Positions 10,318 to 18,219 of a stretch of DNA of 64,000 nt are shown piece by piece. The number at the start of each line of letters is the position of its first letter. Position 1 is the first letter of the stretch. Below the pieces are notes generated by a model. It saw nothing but the letters and a program-made list of their open reading frames with translations, searched no databases and was not told the origin of the DNA. The stretch comes from Candidatus Rifleibacteriota bacterium (GTDB lineage: Bacteria; Muiribacteriota; Ozemobacteria; Ozemobacterales; Ozemobacteraceae), in assembly GCA_024710355.1 (NCBI GenBank), contig JANJUX010000003.1:62001-126000 (forward strand), written 5' to 3'. Made by a program: the position numbers and the translations under genes.

Positions 10318-10348
10318 AAAAAGAGCCCTGCTCGTTCGAGCAGGGCTC
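10318..10348 (-). terminator. Rho-independent terminator of hup
   Basis: Two 12-base arms (10323-10334 and 10337-10348) are perfectly complementary and GC-rich. On the minus strand the hairpin is followed directly by TTTTT. It sits 15 bases after the hup stop codon. Confidence 0.92.
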
Positions 10349-10362
10349 CTGAAAGTCTTTAA

Positions 10363-10644
10363 TTACTTGGCTTTGGCGATAAGATCTTTGAGGTCTTTGC
10401 CGGGTTTGAATTTTACAACTTTTTTAGCCGGAATGCTGATGGCTTTTTTGGTCTGGGGGTTAACACCCTTGCGAGCTGCGCGTTTGGCAACTTCAAAAGA
10501 ACCAAAACCGATCAGCTGGATTTTGTCGCCTTTTTTGAGGCTGTCTTTGAAAGTATCGAGCATTGATTCGAGGGCTTTCTGAGCAGTTGCCTGGTTGATG
10601 GCGGCTTTCTGAGAGATTTCTTTTACGAGATCAGCTTTATTCAT
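10363..10644 (-). CDS. hup: HU family DNA-binding protein
   Basis: 93 aa, the normal HU length. It opens MNKADLVKEI and has the conserved arm region (NPQTKKAISIPA, then VVKFKPGKDLK). HU is a histone-like dimer that bends and compacts DNA. A GGAG ribosome site precedes the ATG. The gene is monocistronic, with its own strong promoter (10683-10712) and terminator (10318-10348), consistent with high expression. IHF is a sister family, but the sequence pattern and length fit HU best. Confidence 0.95.
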   Translation of the reverse strand: MNKADLVKEISQKAAINQATAQKALESMLDTFKDSLKKGDKIQLIGFGSFEVAKRAARKGVNPQTKKAISIPAKKVVKFKPGKDLKDLIAKAK

Positions 10645-10682
10645 CGTGAGGTCTCCTTAGTAGGTTGGAAATTGATGAGCTG

Positions 10683-10712
10683 ATTATAATTACCCGTTTC
10701 GCTTATTGTCAA
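10683..10712 (-). promoter_or_regulatory. Near-consensus sigma70 promoter of hup
   Basis: On the minus strand: TTGACA (10707-10712), an 18-base spacer and TATAAT (10683-10688), both hexamers perfect. The expected transcription start is about 30 bases upstream of the hup ATG. Confidence 0.85.
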
Positions 10713-10923
10713 TACCCTTTTTAAAAAAAGTTTGTCTGTCAGTGCCATTAATAAAGGTTTTTTTTCTTCAGTCTAAAGTGTACCCCTAGTCAGATGCGAA
10801 ATATTTTCCCCATGGAGTAAGAGAATACCGGTCAAAAGAGGTTCAGATTTTTGGGGATTGCAAAAAACCGATTCAGATGCTAAGTATAGGTATACACATC
10901 ATAAAAACGATCAGAGGTTACGT

Positions 10924-11538
10924 ATGCTTGAAACGGGGTTACTCATTGTCTTGTGCGCTATTCTGTTCGCCGGCGGCGTCTATCTGCTGCGTCTTCTTTT
11001 CCCACCCGATGATCAGACCCAGAATGCTCCGGTTAAAATTTCGGCGGCAGTTCCCGAGCAGCTTCCGGCCGGCTGCGATTTTGCTGGCTTTGTCGAACGC
11101 AAGCCGGTTTCACCGCGTAAAACCGGCAAAATCTGCCAGCACCTGCTCTCTCTGACGGTTCTTTGCTTTTGTGGCTATTATATTTACCAGAACCGGCCGG
11201 ATTCTCTGCCTGGCCTTTCCCTGCCCGTCAACGGCGAAGAAGCGGCCATGACGCGACAAACTATCACTCCTGCCGCAGTAGCGGGCCACGTGATTGTCGA
11301 CGGCGTCAACTGGTTTCAGATTGTCGCCACCAGCACCGAAGGCGTGCCATTTGAGGGCTGGGTCTCTGAAATGGCCATTCTCAGCAAGCCGCCCAAAGAA
11401 AACAAAATGGCCGATGAAATCCTGAAAAAAGTCGGCCTGCCCACCAACCGCGAACGCATCGAATCAGTCAAGCAGATTCGCAAGATTAACGCTGCCCTCG
11501 GCACCGCCCTCAAAAACGAGAAAAAAATCTCCGACTGA
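10924..11538 (+). CDS. Membrane protein with SH3-like domain, unknown function
   Basis: About 204 aa. Two hydrophobic segments are visible (about residues 4-26 and 73-90), separated by a loop that contains a Cys. A likely bacterial SH3-like fold follows at about residues 110-150 (VNWFQIVATSTEGVPFEGWV, typical of SH3b repeats), then a charged helical tail. The start is the ATG at 10924, preceded by AGAGG; a further 22 codons upstream are open only from a TTG without a ribosome site. It is the first plus-strand gene after hup, 72 bases before a lipoprotein gene. No family assignment was possible. Confidence 0.6.
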   Translation: MLETGLLIVLCAILFAGGVYLLRLLFPPDDQTQNAPVKISAAVPEQLPAGCDFAGFVERKPVSPRKTGKICQHLLSLTVLCFCGYYIYQNRPDSLPGLSLPVNGEEAAMTRQTITPAAVAGHVIVDGVNWFQIVATSTEGVPFEGWVSEMAILSKPPKENKMADEILKKVGLPTNRERIESVKQIRKINAALGTALKNEKKISD

Positions 11539-11610
11539 TTTAATTCGCCGTAAGCAACTGCCTTACATCTGCCGATAAGTATCACAAATACTTTTCTGGG
11601 GGATGTAACT

Positions 11611-12465
11611 ATGTCATTGCGAAAGCGCAGAAACCTGCTGCTCCTGGCCATTTTTCACTTTATCATGCTCGCCGCCTTCCTGCCCGGCTGCAAAGAAGGC
11701 ACTAAAACATCCCCTGTTTCTTCATTTGTAGTTTCAAACGATGATTCGGGGCTTATGACATCAGCCGTTAACAATGTTAATGGCATGGTTTACGATGTTT
11801 CTTCCGATTCTCCACTGCAGTTGGCAAAAATAAAGATAGATTCTGCCACCAAAGCAATTACAAACGCAGATGGAAAGTTTAAATTTACCGCAGCCCAGAG
11901 CGGTTTACACACAATGCTCGTTGAAATGGACGGCTTTGAGCAGTTTGAAACCAATTTTATGGTTTACCCGAACGGAACCGTCGTTCCCAGCGTCATTTCT
12001 GTTCCGATGGTCTACTCCGGCCTGTCGGGTTATGGCTCGATCGCTGGCAGAATAACCGATCCAACTACCGGCAAAGGCGTCGGAAGTTTAACCGTTCGGC
12101 TGTTTGTTTGGGAACAGGTCACAAAAAACGCAATGAAAAATGACGGCACTGAAGTGGTAGAAACCGATTACGAGATTACTGGAACTTATAAATCCACCAG
12201 GACATCTTCTGGTAACATTGATCCTGCCAAAGATGGCACTTTCTGCATCTCAAATGTCTCGCCTACCGGGAGATATATACTTTATTTTGGTAAAGATGAT
12301 ACAGTAGATGTTACCACCATAGATGTTACCACCATGGTTTCCAGACAAGGAAAAATTTCGTGGTGGAGAGAAATCAACACATCATTGCCCTCTTACTATA
12401 CGTATTACAGGGATGTTAGTGTTTCCACCAACAAGACCACTTTTATCAGCAATTTTGAGAAATGA
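11611..12465 (+). CDS. Lipoprotein with carboxypeptidase-regulatory-like domain
   Basis: 284 aa. A lipoprotein signal ends in the lipobox FLPGC (Cys27). Residues about 50-115 form a carboxypeptidase-regulatory-like (Ig-like, transthyretin-type) domain: VNGMVYDVSSDSPLQLAKI through ADGKFKFTAAQSGLHTMLVE. Residues from about 145 form a second module, starting GSIAGRITDPTTG and ending VSTNKTTFISNFEK. This second module is homologous to the last about 150 residues of the 975-aa lipoprotein at 14225-17152. The ATG has the ribosome site GGGGGA. Its stop overlaps the start of the next gene (ATGA at 12462-12465), indicating translational coupling to the barrel-like protein. Likely outer-membrane or surface lipoprotein; function unknown. 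Confidence 0.8.
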   Translation: MSLRKRRNLLLLAIFHFIMLAAFLPGCKEGTKTSPVSSFVVSNDDSGLMTSAVNNVNGMVYDVSSDSPLQLAKIKIDSATKAITNADGKFKFTAAQSGLHTMLVEMDGFEQFETNFMVYPNGTVVPSVISVPMVYSGLSGYGSIAGRITDPTTGKGVGSLTVRLFVWEQVTKNAMKNDGTEVVETDYEITGTYKSTRTSSGNIDPAKDGTFCISNVSPTGRYILYFGKDDTVDVTTIDVTTMVSRQGKISWWREINTSLPSYYTYYRDVSVSTNKTTFISNFEK

Positions 12466-13397
12466 TGCCAGCCATGAATAAATTCAAAGCAATTCTTATT
12501 GCATTAGTTATTTTGACTGTATCGCGTGACCCGGCAGTCGGGCAGGTGCTCGAGGCGTTGCCGGACAGTCGTGAGAAACCCGTGGATAGAAGTCGTAAAG
12601 TCGTGAATGAAGCAGTGGTCGAGCATGCGCGGGTTGGTGGCACGACCATGTCTGGCAATACCGGGCTGGTAACCATCCCTGTGCCGGCGCGAAAAAAGGA
12701 ACAGACGGCCGGGGCTTCGATAAAGTTCAGCAATGTTACCAGTGATCTTGGAGTTAATGGTACCAATGTCAGAGTCGAAAAAGACGAATACATCTATGGG
12801 GTGCGCTATAATGCGCGGCCGAATCTTGAAGTTTCACTGAGCAATCTGCATTATGAGCGTTCTTCGAACCCGAGTCTGACTGGCATCAATACCAAAAAAG
12901 ACCATGTTGCCGCCGGAATGAAATACACTACCAATATCGATGACAAAGAATTCTGCATGGGCTTTAATTTTGCGCCGATGAGCGCCAAAGAAATGAACAT
13001 GGCCGATATCGAACAGATCGAAAGTCTGCGAAATGTTTATTTCACCATGGCAGAAAGCATCACCAGCAACTTTACCGGTTACATGAACCTCTCCTCGGTT
13101 TTCACCAATAAACAGGAAATCGACTTCGGCAACGGTGTCATTCAGAAAGTCAACCGCAAAGACATTCTTCTCGGCGGCATCGGCCTCGAATACAAAATCG
13201 CCGATTCAGCCAGCGTCTTTGGCGAAGCCAAATTCGGTAACTATCGCGACTTCGATTACTTCAAGAAAGACTCGGTCAGACACCGCATTCACGCCGGGGC
13301 GCGCGTCGGCAGCGAAAACGCGGCTCTCGAACTGATGGGACTCAACGTCACCGACGGTGACCCGACCTTCGTAATTGGCGGCAGCCTTGGTTTTTAA
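12462..13397 (+). CDS. Putative outer-membrane barrel-like protein, paralogue 1
   Basis: 311 aa. A signal peptide (NKFKAILIALVILTV...AVGQ) is followed by about 60 residues of linker. A beta-rich domain with alternating hydrophobic residues follows, starting GGTTMSGNTGLVTIP and ending in a terminal Phe (IGGSLGF), as in outer-membrane barrels. It is clearly paralogous to the protein at 17291-18154: 13 identical residues at ADIEQIESLRNVY and matching surroundings (FC.GF..APM before, TGY.NLS after). Whether it is a true transmembrane barrel is inferred. The gene is translationally coupled to the upstream lipoprotein through ATGA; an alternative ATG lies at 12474. A terminator follows at 13455. 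Confidence 0.75.
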   Translation: MMPAMNKFKAILIALVILTVSRDPAVGQVLEALPDSREKPVDRSRKVVNEAVVEHARVGGTTMSGNTGLVTIPVPARKKEQTAGASIKFSNVTSDLGVNGTNVRVEKDEYIYGVRYNARPNLEVSLSNLHYERSSNPSLTGINTKKDHVAAGMKYTTNIDDKEFCMGFNFAPMSAKEMNMADIEQIESLRNVYFTMAESITSNFTGYMNLSSVFTNKQEIDFGNGVIQKVNRKDILLGGIGLEYKIADSASVFGEAKFGNYRDFDYFKKDSVRHRIHAGARVGSENAALELMGLNVTDGDPTFVIGGSLGF

Positions 13398-13454
13398 GGG
13401 AATTTTACAGGTTTGCGCATAAGTAAAAGAAAATAGAATCAGGATTTAGAACGG

Positions 13455-13482
13455 CCGGTGTCTGCATAAGGCACCGGTTTTT
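13455..13482 (+). terminator. Rho-independent terminator after barrel-like gene 1
   Basis: Arms CCGGTG (13455-13460) and CACCGG (13472-13477) with a loop of about 11 bases, followed by TTTTT. It lies 58 bases after the stop codon and closes the two-gene lipoprotein/barrel unit. Confidence 0.75.
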
Positions 13483-13867
13483 GCTTGTAAGTAAATCGGA
13501 TTTACCTTTTTTCTGAACCAGCAGGCCTGATCGGTGCAAAGCCCCCCCCTTTATCATTGCAAATGTATTATTGCTATCTGTAAAATTAACATCTGGCTGA
13601 CCGGTTCTGCGGCCCGGTCTATCAGTCGGGTTGCTTTTTCGCTGACAGGAGGTCAGCGATACTCGGCAGCATCAGGATTGATGATGCCGGGTGCTCCAGC
13701 CGACTTTAGTTCTCAAGTTTTCGCTCAGCAGAACCGCTCTATCCTGCGCGGTTCTGCATAAGCACATCCTGTGCAAAACAAGCTTCCGAAAAAGCAATCC
13801 CGCCTTCTCCCCGTGCCTTCCCAGCACAAAAAACGGCGTTATCTGTGCAACCATCCCTCAATTCATG

Positions 13868-13952
13868 GATTCCGGGTCTACGCCCGGAATGACGGAACCG
13901 GATTTCGTCATTCCCGCGAAACCAGCACTCGCGTAGGCGGGTGGCGGGAATC
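13868..13952. repeat. REP-like palindromic repeats (ATTCCCGCG type)
   Basis: Two adjacent inverted repeats: a short hairpin with arms ATTCCGGG/CCCGGAAT (13870-13891), and a longer one starting GTCATTCCCGCG and ending GGCGGGAATC (13907-13952). The same element family recurs at 43141-43263, showing it is dispersed. Both copies lie in intergenic DNA. Confidence 0.65.
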
Positions 13953-14043
13953 TGCTCCAATTCAGGATCTAAGGATTATGGTGCAATTGCCCTGCCAAGA
14001 CCACCAGTTATAATCTCTTTGAGCAGAGTGAATCAACAGCCGA

Positions 14044-14064
14044 CCCTTTCGACAGGCTCAGGAA
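14044..14064. repeat. Short dispersed repeat (CGACAGGCTCAGG type)
   Basis: CTTTCGACAGGCTCAGGAA is, apart from one base, the reverse complement of the tandem repeat at 63825-63869 (GAGCCTGTCGAAGG). It is a dispersed intergenic repeat of the kind seen in many bacterial genomes. Confidence 0.6.
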
Positions 14065-14154
14065 AAGGATATTTGCTAAAGTTTTGTCCGCTGTTGCTGA
14101 TAAAAACGGCAAATGACCTGGGCCGCCGACAAATAATCAATAGTAAAACCAGAT

Positions 14155-14197
14155 AAAAATCTGCCCGGCGTTGCTAATCGAAACCTGCCGGGCAGAT
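14155..14197 (-). terminator. Rho-independent terminator of the 975-aa lipoprotein gene
   Basis: Perfect 11-base arms ATCTGCCCGGC (14159-14169) and GCCGGGCAGAT (14187-14197). On the minus strand the stem is followed by TTTTTAT. It lies about 28 bases past the stop codon. Confidence 0.85.
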
Positions 14198-14224
14198 TCA
14201 GCGAAAAAGCTTTGCTTAGAAGCC

Positions 14225-17152
14225 TTACTGTTTCTGGGTGTCGTAGGTGCTCAGGTAGGTCGTGGTGTTGGCTGAGACTTTTACTCTGCTCCAGCTGTGA
14301 ATTCTCAGGCCGTGCATGACCTGCTCTTCTTCGGTCCAGTAAATTTCGCCGGGATAGAGATAAGTTACCTGCTTGAAAACAGGCTTAGAATTGGTTTCGC
14401 CGATGTAGACAAGGTAATAACCCGGGTCGAGATGTGTGATCTTGAAAGTGCCTGTATCATCATAATCTCCAAGCCCTGAACCGGTTCGCGTCGAAACAAG
14501 AAGTTCGGTCGAGATATCCCAGCGGGTTTCAGAAATAGTGTATTGATTGCTGTTGGCGTCGAGCAGTATTTTTTCTTTGGTTACTTCAGCCATGCGGTAG
14601 ACTCTGACCATTTTATCGGGCAGCGGCGTGCCATCATCGGGGTTGACAGCGCGGCCGGCAATCGAGCCCTTGTCGTTTTCCTGGTTATAGATCATGAAAT
14701 AATCCAGGTTTCCGGGCAGAGTGACCAGGTTGCCGGTATTTTCGTCTTTCAGCACCTGAATGCTGACCGAAAGCGGGCTGAAACCAGGCTTGGTCATTTC
14801 AAGATCGTAGGTGCCGACCGGAATGTCTTTGAAGAAGTAATAGCCATGGCGGTCGGTCAGAACATTGCCGAATCCCTTGAGGTTGATGGTAACGTATTCA
14901 AGCGGTGCGCCGGTAAACGCATCGCGAATGAAACCCTTGAGTTCGATAAAGGCCTGCATGCCTGAAAGATCTTTCGAAAGCTTGATCAGGGCGTCTGCCG
15001 GCGAAATGGTGCCATCTTCGCTGATCTGTATTATATAGTCTTCGCGTACCCGGTAAGTTGTCTGGTTACTGCCAACCCGGGTAAAATAGAGCCCTGGATC
15101 GAGATTGGTAAAGGTAAACCGGCCTTCACCGGTCGAAAAGGTCGATTTTATCGGCAGACCACTGATGGCATCCTTCCAGAGTTCAATCTGAATGCCTGTC
15201 AGCGGTTCGTTTGAAGAGCCCAGAACCACCTGACCAGTAATCGAATATTTAACCTGAATTTCTTTTGGATCGAGAAAAACCAGATTCACCGGCGGAGCGA
15301 TAACCCCGGTCGTCAGAATCTCAAAAACAACGTCATCTCTGAACTGAAACTGATCTGAACCCTTGGCAAATGCCAGCCGATACTGACCGGCCTTGAGGTT
15401 TTCAAGCAAAAAGCCGCCAGCAGACGACGACTGCTGCACAGAAAGCAGCGTGCTGCCCTGATACAGCTCAACAAGCACGAACGGAACGCTTTCTTCCGGA
15501 TCGGCGCGGTTTTTGATGTTGCCAATGACCGTGTAAGTGCGTTTGCTTTCGTCGGGGTCGACAATTTCTTCAAGAAGAATCAGAACTTCAGTCGGTGATA
15601 CCGTGCCGTCGGGCAGAATTCTGATGTATGAGCGGGCTTCATGATAAACACTGTCCGCTTCGATTTTGATTTCATAAAAGCCGGGTGTGCGGTCAAAGAA
15701 AAAGAATTTGCCTTCGGCCGTGGTGGTGCTGGTTTCGGTCAGAGTTGTTCCCTCGCGGGTCAGCAACACTCGCACGTTCGCGAGCGGCTGATTCGACTTT
15801 GCCGTTTTTACCAGCCCGGAAATCTGGTAAGAAGCAGAAGCGATCTCTTTCGGTTCGATAAAAATCAGACTGACAGGCGGAGCAGCGACGCCGTTATCAA
15901 GCATTTCAAAGATGACGTCGTCTTTCTCGATATATATTTCTGACCCACGCCCGAGTGAGAGCTTATAGGAGCCGGTTGCCAGGCCGAGAAAGTTAAAGTC
16001 TCCGAGAGCAGTCGTCTGCTGGATCTGAGTCAGAACATTGTTTTTAAAAAGCTCTACCAGAATGAACGGAACGGTTTCTTCAGGCTTACGGGCATTCTTG
16101 ACCTTGCCGGAAATCGGGAAAGTCGGGATTTCGGCTGAGTCAGACTGAACCAGCAGCAACGGGATCTTGATGTCGGCCGGCGAAGTTGTCCCATCTGGCA
16201 GCATGCGTATATAGGAGGTGGCCGAAGCAAAGTAAGTGGCCGGCAGAACCTGAATTTCATAAAAATCCGGCGTGCGGTCGAAAAAGAAAAACCGGCCCTC
16301 GGCGGTGGTATAGGTTTCATCAAGAAAAACACCGCTGCGGCGAAGGACAACACGAATATTTCCGACTGAAAGGCTGTTGTTTTCATTGGTCAGCTGGCCG
16401 GTAATCTGCTTGCCCTGTGTTCCTTCGGTTTTGGGCTCGAGCAGCAGAATGCTGATCGGCGGCACGGTCACGCCCCCAGCCTGCAATTCAAAGATGACAT
16501 CGTCGCGAATCATATACTGGTCAGACCCGCGCGCCAGCGTGAACCTGTAGGTGCCGGTCGCCAGAGCCGAAAAATAAAATTCGCCGTCTTTGGTGGCCTG
16601 CTGAATCTGCAGCAGCGCCTCGTTTTTGAACAGTTCTACAAGAACAAAGGCGGCACCTTTCTCGGGTGTCGATTTGTCGCGCAATGCGCCCTTAATAGCA
16701 TAGGTGGTTACCTGGCCAATACCGGATTTGCCGGCGGTGCTTATTTCAAGCTTTTCGGGCGAGGTTTTGCCATCTGGCAGCAGCCGCATAAAATAGCTTG
16801 CCGGGTCGATGATTGTGGCGTTTTCATCGATTTTCACCTGATAAAAATCAGGCAGCTGGCTGAAAAAATAAAATTTGCCCTCGATTGTCGTGCGCGTTTC
16901 GGCGACCTTCTGCCCGGCCGAGTTAAACAGCGCGACCGGAATATTGCCCAGACTCTGGTTCGGGTCACTGTTTTTGATCAGCCCCTCGAAGGCATAACCG
17001 GTTGGCGCAACTGCCGACTGGGTCGGGCCAACCACGAGACCTAGCGACGAGCTGCCGCTTCCCTCTCGGCACCCGACCAGATGCAGAAATATAAAAGCCG
17101 TCGCAAAAAGCAGTGCGAACAGTTTCAGGCCAAAATTGAGTTTCACCGACAA
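14225..17152 (-). CDS. Large multi-domain lipoprotein of alternating carboxypeptidase-regulatory-like repeats
   Basis: 975 aa. Lipobox LVGC, lipidated Cys28. The body alternates two types of Ig-like module. Type A (about 52-137, 248-333, 442-528, and a diverged 636-726) carries GKFFFFDRTPDFYEI and RMLPDGTTSP. Type B (about 151-240, 345-435, 541-630) carries VPFILVELFKN and ends in PPVSLIFIEPK. A carboxypeptidase-regulatory-like domain (about 736-800) and a C-terminal module (828-975) follow; the latter is homologous to the end of the lipoprotein at 11611-12465. It probably forms a long rod exposed at the cell surface. It is divergent from barrel-like gene 2 at 17291. Function unknown; adhesion or envelope spacing are guesses. 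Confidence 0.8.
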   Translation of the reverse strand: MSVKLNFGLKLFALLFATAFIFLHLVGCREGSGSSSLGLVVGPTQSAVAPTGYAFEGLIKNSDPNQSLGNIPVALFNSAGQKVAETRTTIEGKFYFFSQLPDFYQVKIDENATIIDPASYFMRLLPDGKTSPEKLEISTAGKSGIGQVTTYAIKGALRDKSTPEKGAAFVLVELFKNEALLQIQQATKDGEFYFSALATGTYRFTLARGSDQYMIRDDVIFELQAGGVTVPPISILLLEPKTEGTQGKQITGQLTNENNSLSVGNIRVVLRRSGVFLDETYTTAEGRFFFFDRTPDFYEIQVLPATYFASATSYIRMLPDGTTSPADIKIPLLLVQSDSAEIPTFPISGKVKNARKPEETVPFILVELFKNNVLTQIQQTTALGDFNFLGLATGSYKLSLGRGSEIYIEKDDVIFEMLDNGVAAPPVSLIFIEPKEIASASYQISGLVKTAKSNQPLANVRVLLTREGTTLTETSTTTAEGKFFFFDRTPGFYEIKIEADSVYHEARSYIRILPDGTVSPTEVLILLEEIVDPDESKRTYTVIGNIKNRADPEESVPFVLVELYQGSTLLSVQQSSSAGGFLLENLKAGQYRLAFAKGSDQFQFRDDVVFEILTTGVIAPPVNLVFLDPKEIQVKYSITGQVVLGSSNEPLTGIQIELWKDAISGLPIKSTFSTGEGRFTFTNLDPGLYFTRVGSNQTTYRVREDYIIQISEDGTISPADALIKLSKDLSGMQAFIELKGFIRDAFTGAPLEYVTINLKGFGNVLTDRHGYYFFKDIPVGTYDLEMTKPGFSPLSVSIQVLKDENTGNLVTLPGNLDYFMIYNQENDKGSIAGRAVNPDDGTPLPDKMVRVYRMAEVTKEKILLDANSNQYTISETRWDISTELLVSTRTGSGLGDYDDTGTFKITHLDPGYYLVYIGETNSKPVFKQVTYLYPGEIYWTEEEQVMHGLRIHSWSRVKVSANTTTYLSTYDTQKQ

Positions 17153-17290
17153 CCTCCAGGGAGAGTCTCTTCTCTGTATATCGGCTCAGAAGAAGCGTGT
17201 ACCAATGATAAATCTGAAAAATGATTTATATTCTCAGGCGGGTGCAGGCGTTAAAAAAAGTGCCGCAGTTGTCGATTAAGCGTTTTGAAT

Positions 17291-18154
17291 ATGGCAGATA
17301 TGCTGAGAACGGGCTTTTTTTCAGACCGCGTCAGGGAAAAGTTTTCCTGGCTCGCTGCCCTGCTGCTGATTTTTCTGTGTCCGGGTCTGCTGGCTGCGGC
17401 CGGGCAGGCCGGCGGTGTTACCCTTTCCGGATCGAGCGGGCTGTTGACCATTGCGATTCCCGATGCAAGACCGGCTGGTTATGGTTTTGCCTGTAAAGTG
17501 AATCAGGCGAGAGGCAGCGCCACTTTCGAGGGCCGGGCAATCGATCTTGAGAAAGACGAAACAGTTTTTTCGGGTCGCTGGAAATACGACGAGGAAATTG
17601 AACTGGCGCTGGTCTATCTAAGTTACGACCGGGTTTCGCTGCCGGAACTCTCGGGTTCGGCCAGTCACACCGGTATCGGTGTCAAGGTCACGCCGAAAGA
17701 CGGTGAAAAGGATTTCTGCTACGGCTTCACTTATGCGCCGATGAACACTTTCGAAAGCATGCTTGCCGATATCGAGCAGATCGAAAGTCTGCGTAACGTC
17801 TACGCCACTTTTGCCGATTCCCTTACAGCAAACCTGACCGGTTACCTCAACCTTTCGGCGGCCTTTGCCGGTAAACAGAAAATCGTTTTTTCTGACGGCA
17901 GCAGGCGCGATGTTGACCGTAACGACATTTACACTGGCAGCTTCGGTCTTGAATACAGGCTGAGAAAAGGCTTTTCAGCTATCGCTGAATGGAAAATAGG
18001 TCATTATCGCGAAATGATGAGCGAAGATACGGTGAGATATCGCTTTCATGGAGGTCTGCGATTTTCTGGGGAACGCTATGGCATCGAAATTTCGGCTTAC
18101 AATCTTAACGACGCCGACCCGGTAGTTGGGGCTGGCGGCGTGATGAATTTTTAG
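17291..18154 (+). CDS. Putative outer-membrane barrel-like protein, paralogue 2
   Basis: About 287 aa. An N-terminal signal sequence (WLAALLLIFLCPGLLAAAG) is followed directly by GGVTLSGSSGLLTIAIPDA and a beta-rich domain ending with Phe (GGVMNF). It is homologous over its length to the protein at 12462-13397, including the identical stretch ADIEQIESLRNVY and a conserved FC.GF.YAPM. It lacks the long linker after the signal peptide that paralogue 1 has. Start uncertain: ATG at 17291 or 17300, neither with a good ribosome site. It is divergently oriented from the 975-aa lipoprotein, 138 bases away. Confidence 0.7.
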   Translation: MADMLRTGFFSDRVREKFSWLAALLLIFLCPGLLAAAGQAGGVTLSGSSGLLTIAIPDARPAGYGFACKVNQARGSATFEGRAIDLEKDETVFSGRWKYDEEIELALVYLSYDRVSLPELSGSASHTGIGVKVTPKDGEKDFCYGFTYAPMNTFESMLADIEQIESLRNVYATFADSLTANLTGYLNLSAAFAGKQKIVFSDGSRRDVDRNDIYTGSFGLEYRLRKGFSAIAEWKIGHYREMMSEDTVRYRFHGGLRFSGERYGIEISAYNLNDADPVVGAGGVMNF

Positions 18155-18219
18155 TTTGCTCTTTTATTTTGGCATGATTGGCGCTAGAATGACTCAAATC
18201 ACCATATGGGGATCAACGC

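Larger units (their letters stand above)
13483..14154. other. Long non-coding spacer with palindromic repeats
   Basis: About 670 bases between two terminators that face each other. Only short open frames without ribosome sites or family resemblance are present. It holds several palindromes: a 10-base perfect inverted repeat (13728-13737/13748-13757), a CGCTGAC/GTCAGCG hairpin near 13640-13658, the REP-like elements at 13868-13952 and a GACAGGCTCAGG-type repeat at 14044-14064. I see no RNA gene. Confidence 0.6.

Noticed and set aside
13621..13665. Terminator at the CGCTGAC/GTCAGCG hairpin
   Set aside because: The T-run lies before the stem on the plus strand and becomes an A-run after it on the minus strand, so neither orientation fits.
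13534..14013. Several short open frames in the spacer
   Set aside because: They overlap each other and palindromic repeats, lack ribosome sites and resemble no protein.
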